Both the position numbers and the translations under genes were made by a program. From Bacteroidota bacterium (GTDB lineage: Bacteria > Bacteroidota > Ignavibacteria > UBA10030), in contig DOWV01000222.1 of the NCBI GenBank assembly GCA_003519375.1, positions 1,921-8,385 of the forward strand: DNA of 6,465 nt. Reading direction: 5' to 3'. Positions 6,082 to 6,465 of this stretch are shown one piece after another (the first letter of the stretch is position 1; the number at the start of each line of letters is the position of its first letter). The notes under the pieces are model-generated. The model was given only the letters and a program-made list of their open reading frames with translations. It was not told the origin of the DNA and searched no databases.

Positions 6082-6465
6082 TCAGTACTTTCTTATGAGG
6101 AACAAGATGAGAGTAGTGAGTCCTGTAGCATACGAGATGTACCGCGCCCACGGGAATGTCTGCTTTTTGATCCAACCCCAGAGCTTTGCCGACGCAATCA
6201 TGAGGAGGATGAGGCCGAGCGTTCCAGCGATGCACTCCACGACAGAAAACGAGCCGCCGTACAGGGCGGCGGGGCTTTGGTCGTTCCAAAAACGGCCGTA
6301 GATGACGAGGAGGTGAGCTGTATAGACGAGAAGGGATTCCCTGCTCACATCAAGGACGAACGAACGCTCCGTTTTTCGCCACTCACCGTAATAGTAACAC
6401 GCAGCGAGAAGCGCCGCGATGATCCCCAGCCTCGAAGCAAAGAAAAGGGGATTCGCGCGTATCGC
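6082..6465 (-). CDS. C-terminal part of a polytopic membrane protein, possibly DUF1624/heparan-alpha-glucosaminide N-acetyltransferase-like
   Basis: The reverse-strand frame is open from the right edge to a TGA at 6082-6084, giving 127 residues, so the true start is outside the window. An internal GTG at 6348 is not the start. Hydrophobic stretches at about 6-26, 44-57, 75-98 and 109-124 indicate about four membrane segments. The phrase SRESLLVYTAHLLVIYG (41-57) resembles the conserved serine-leucine-tyrosine-histidine segment of inner-membrane acyltransferases of the DUF1624/HGSNAT type. The call rests on that motif and the topology, so it is moderate at best; another multipass family is possible. 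The C-terminus ends with a basic LIRKY tail. It is immediately upstream of rmuC (3-base gap), so the two are probably one transcript. Confidence 0.6.
   Translation of the reverse strand, partial: AIRANPLFFASRLGIIAALLAACYYYGEWRKTERSFVLDVSRESLLVYTAHLLVIYGRFWNDQSPAALYGGSFSVVECIAGTLGLILLMIASAKLWGWIKKQTFPWARYISYATGLTTLILFLIRKY

Noticed and set aside
5762..6289. 175-codon minus-strand frame overlapping rmuC and the membrane gene
   Set aside because: It is out of frame with two credible genes and its composition is not protein-like.
1..6465. CRISPR arrays, insertion sequences, tRNA or rRNA genes, phage genes
   Set aside because: Reading both strands showed no regularly spaced repeats, transposase motifs, terminal inverted repeats with target duplications, or cloverleaf/rRNA landmarks.

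Overview
The window looks like chromosomal DNA of about 50-55% GC (by eye) from a free-living heterotrophic bacterium. No phage, transposon, CRISPR, tRNA or rRNA signal was seen. A eukaryote-like PurC, a bacterial aat, a secreted GH28 protein of the type with a WFWWGDGDP stretch, and csp promoter-like boxes of the form TTGTGA-17-TATCTT would fit the Bacteroidota/Chlorobi/Ignavibacteria side of the tree. That placement is inference from protein style only.

Layout. Positions 1-3745 carry a minus-strand run of four closely spaced genes, in transcription order: a secreted GH28 (polygalacturonase-like) protein, a zinc-free medium-chain dehydrogenase/quinone oxidoreductase, aat (leucyl/phenylalanyl-tRNA-protein transferase) and the N-terminal 133 residues of purC, which runs off the left edge. 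Gaps of 23-44 bases and no visible internal terminator suggest one transcript. Upstream of the GH28 gene is a gap of about 175 bases with a cluster of inverted repeats. Next comes an apparent 49-codon minus-strand small ORF (3922-4071) that I do not recognise.

Positions 4090-4902 form a plus-strand cold-shock module: a promoter-like sequence, a leader of about 230 nt with several possible hairpins, csp1, an intrinsic terminator, csp2 and a second, probably bidirectional terminator. The first terminator leaves only 32 nt before csp2, so csp2 probably depends on read-through or processing.

Positions 4927-6465 return to the minus strand. An rmuC-family gene lies 3 bases downstream of the 3' part of a polytopic membrane protein (possibly of the DUF1624/heparan-alpha-glucosaminide acetyltransferase-like type) that enters from the right edge.

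I found no convincing undescribed multi-gene system. The items most worth a second look are the small ORF at 3922-4071, the terminator placed between the two csp genes, the GH28 protein lacking the family's usual GHG motif, and the palindrome cluster in front of it.
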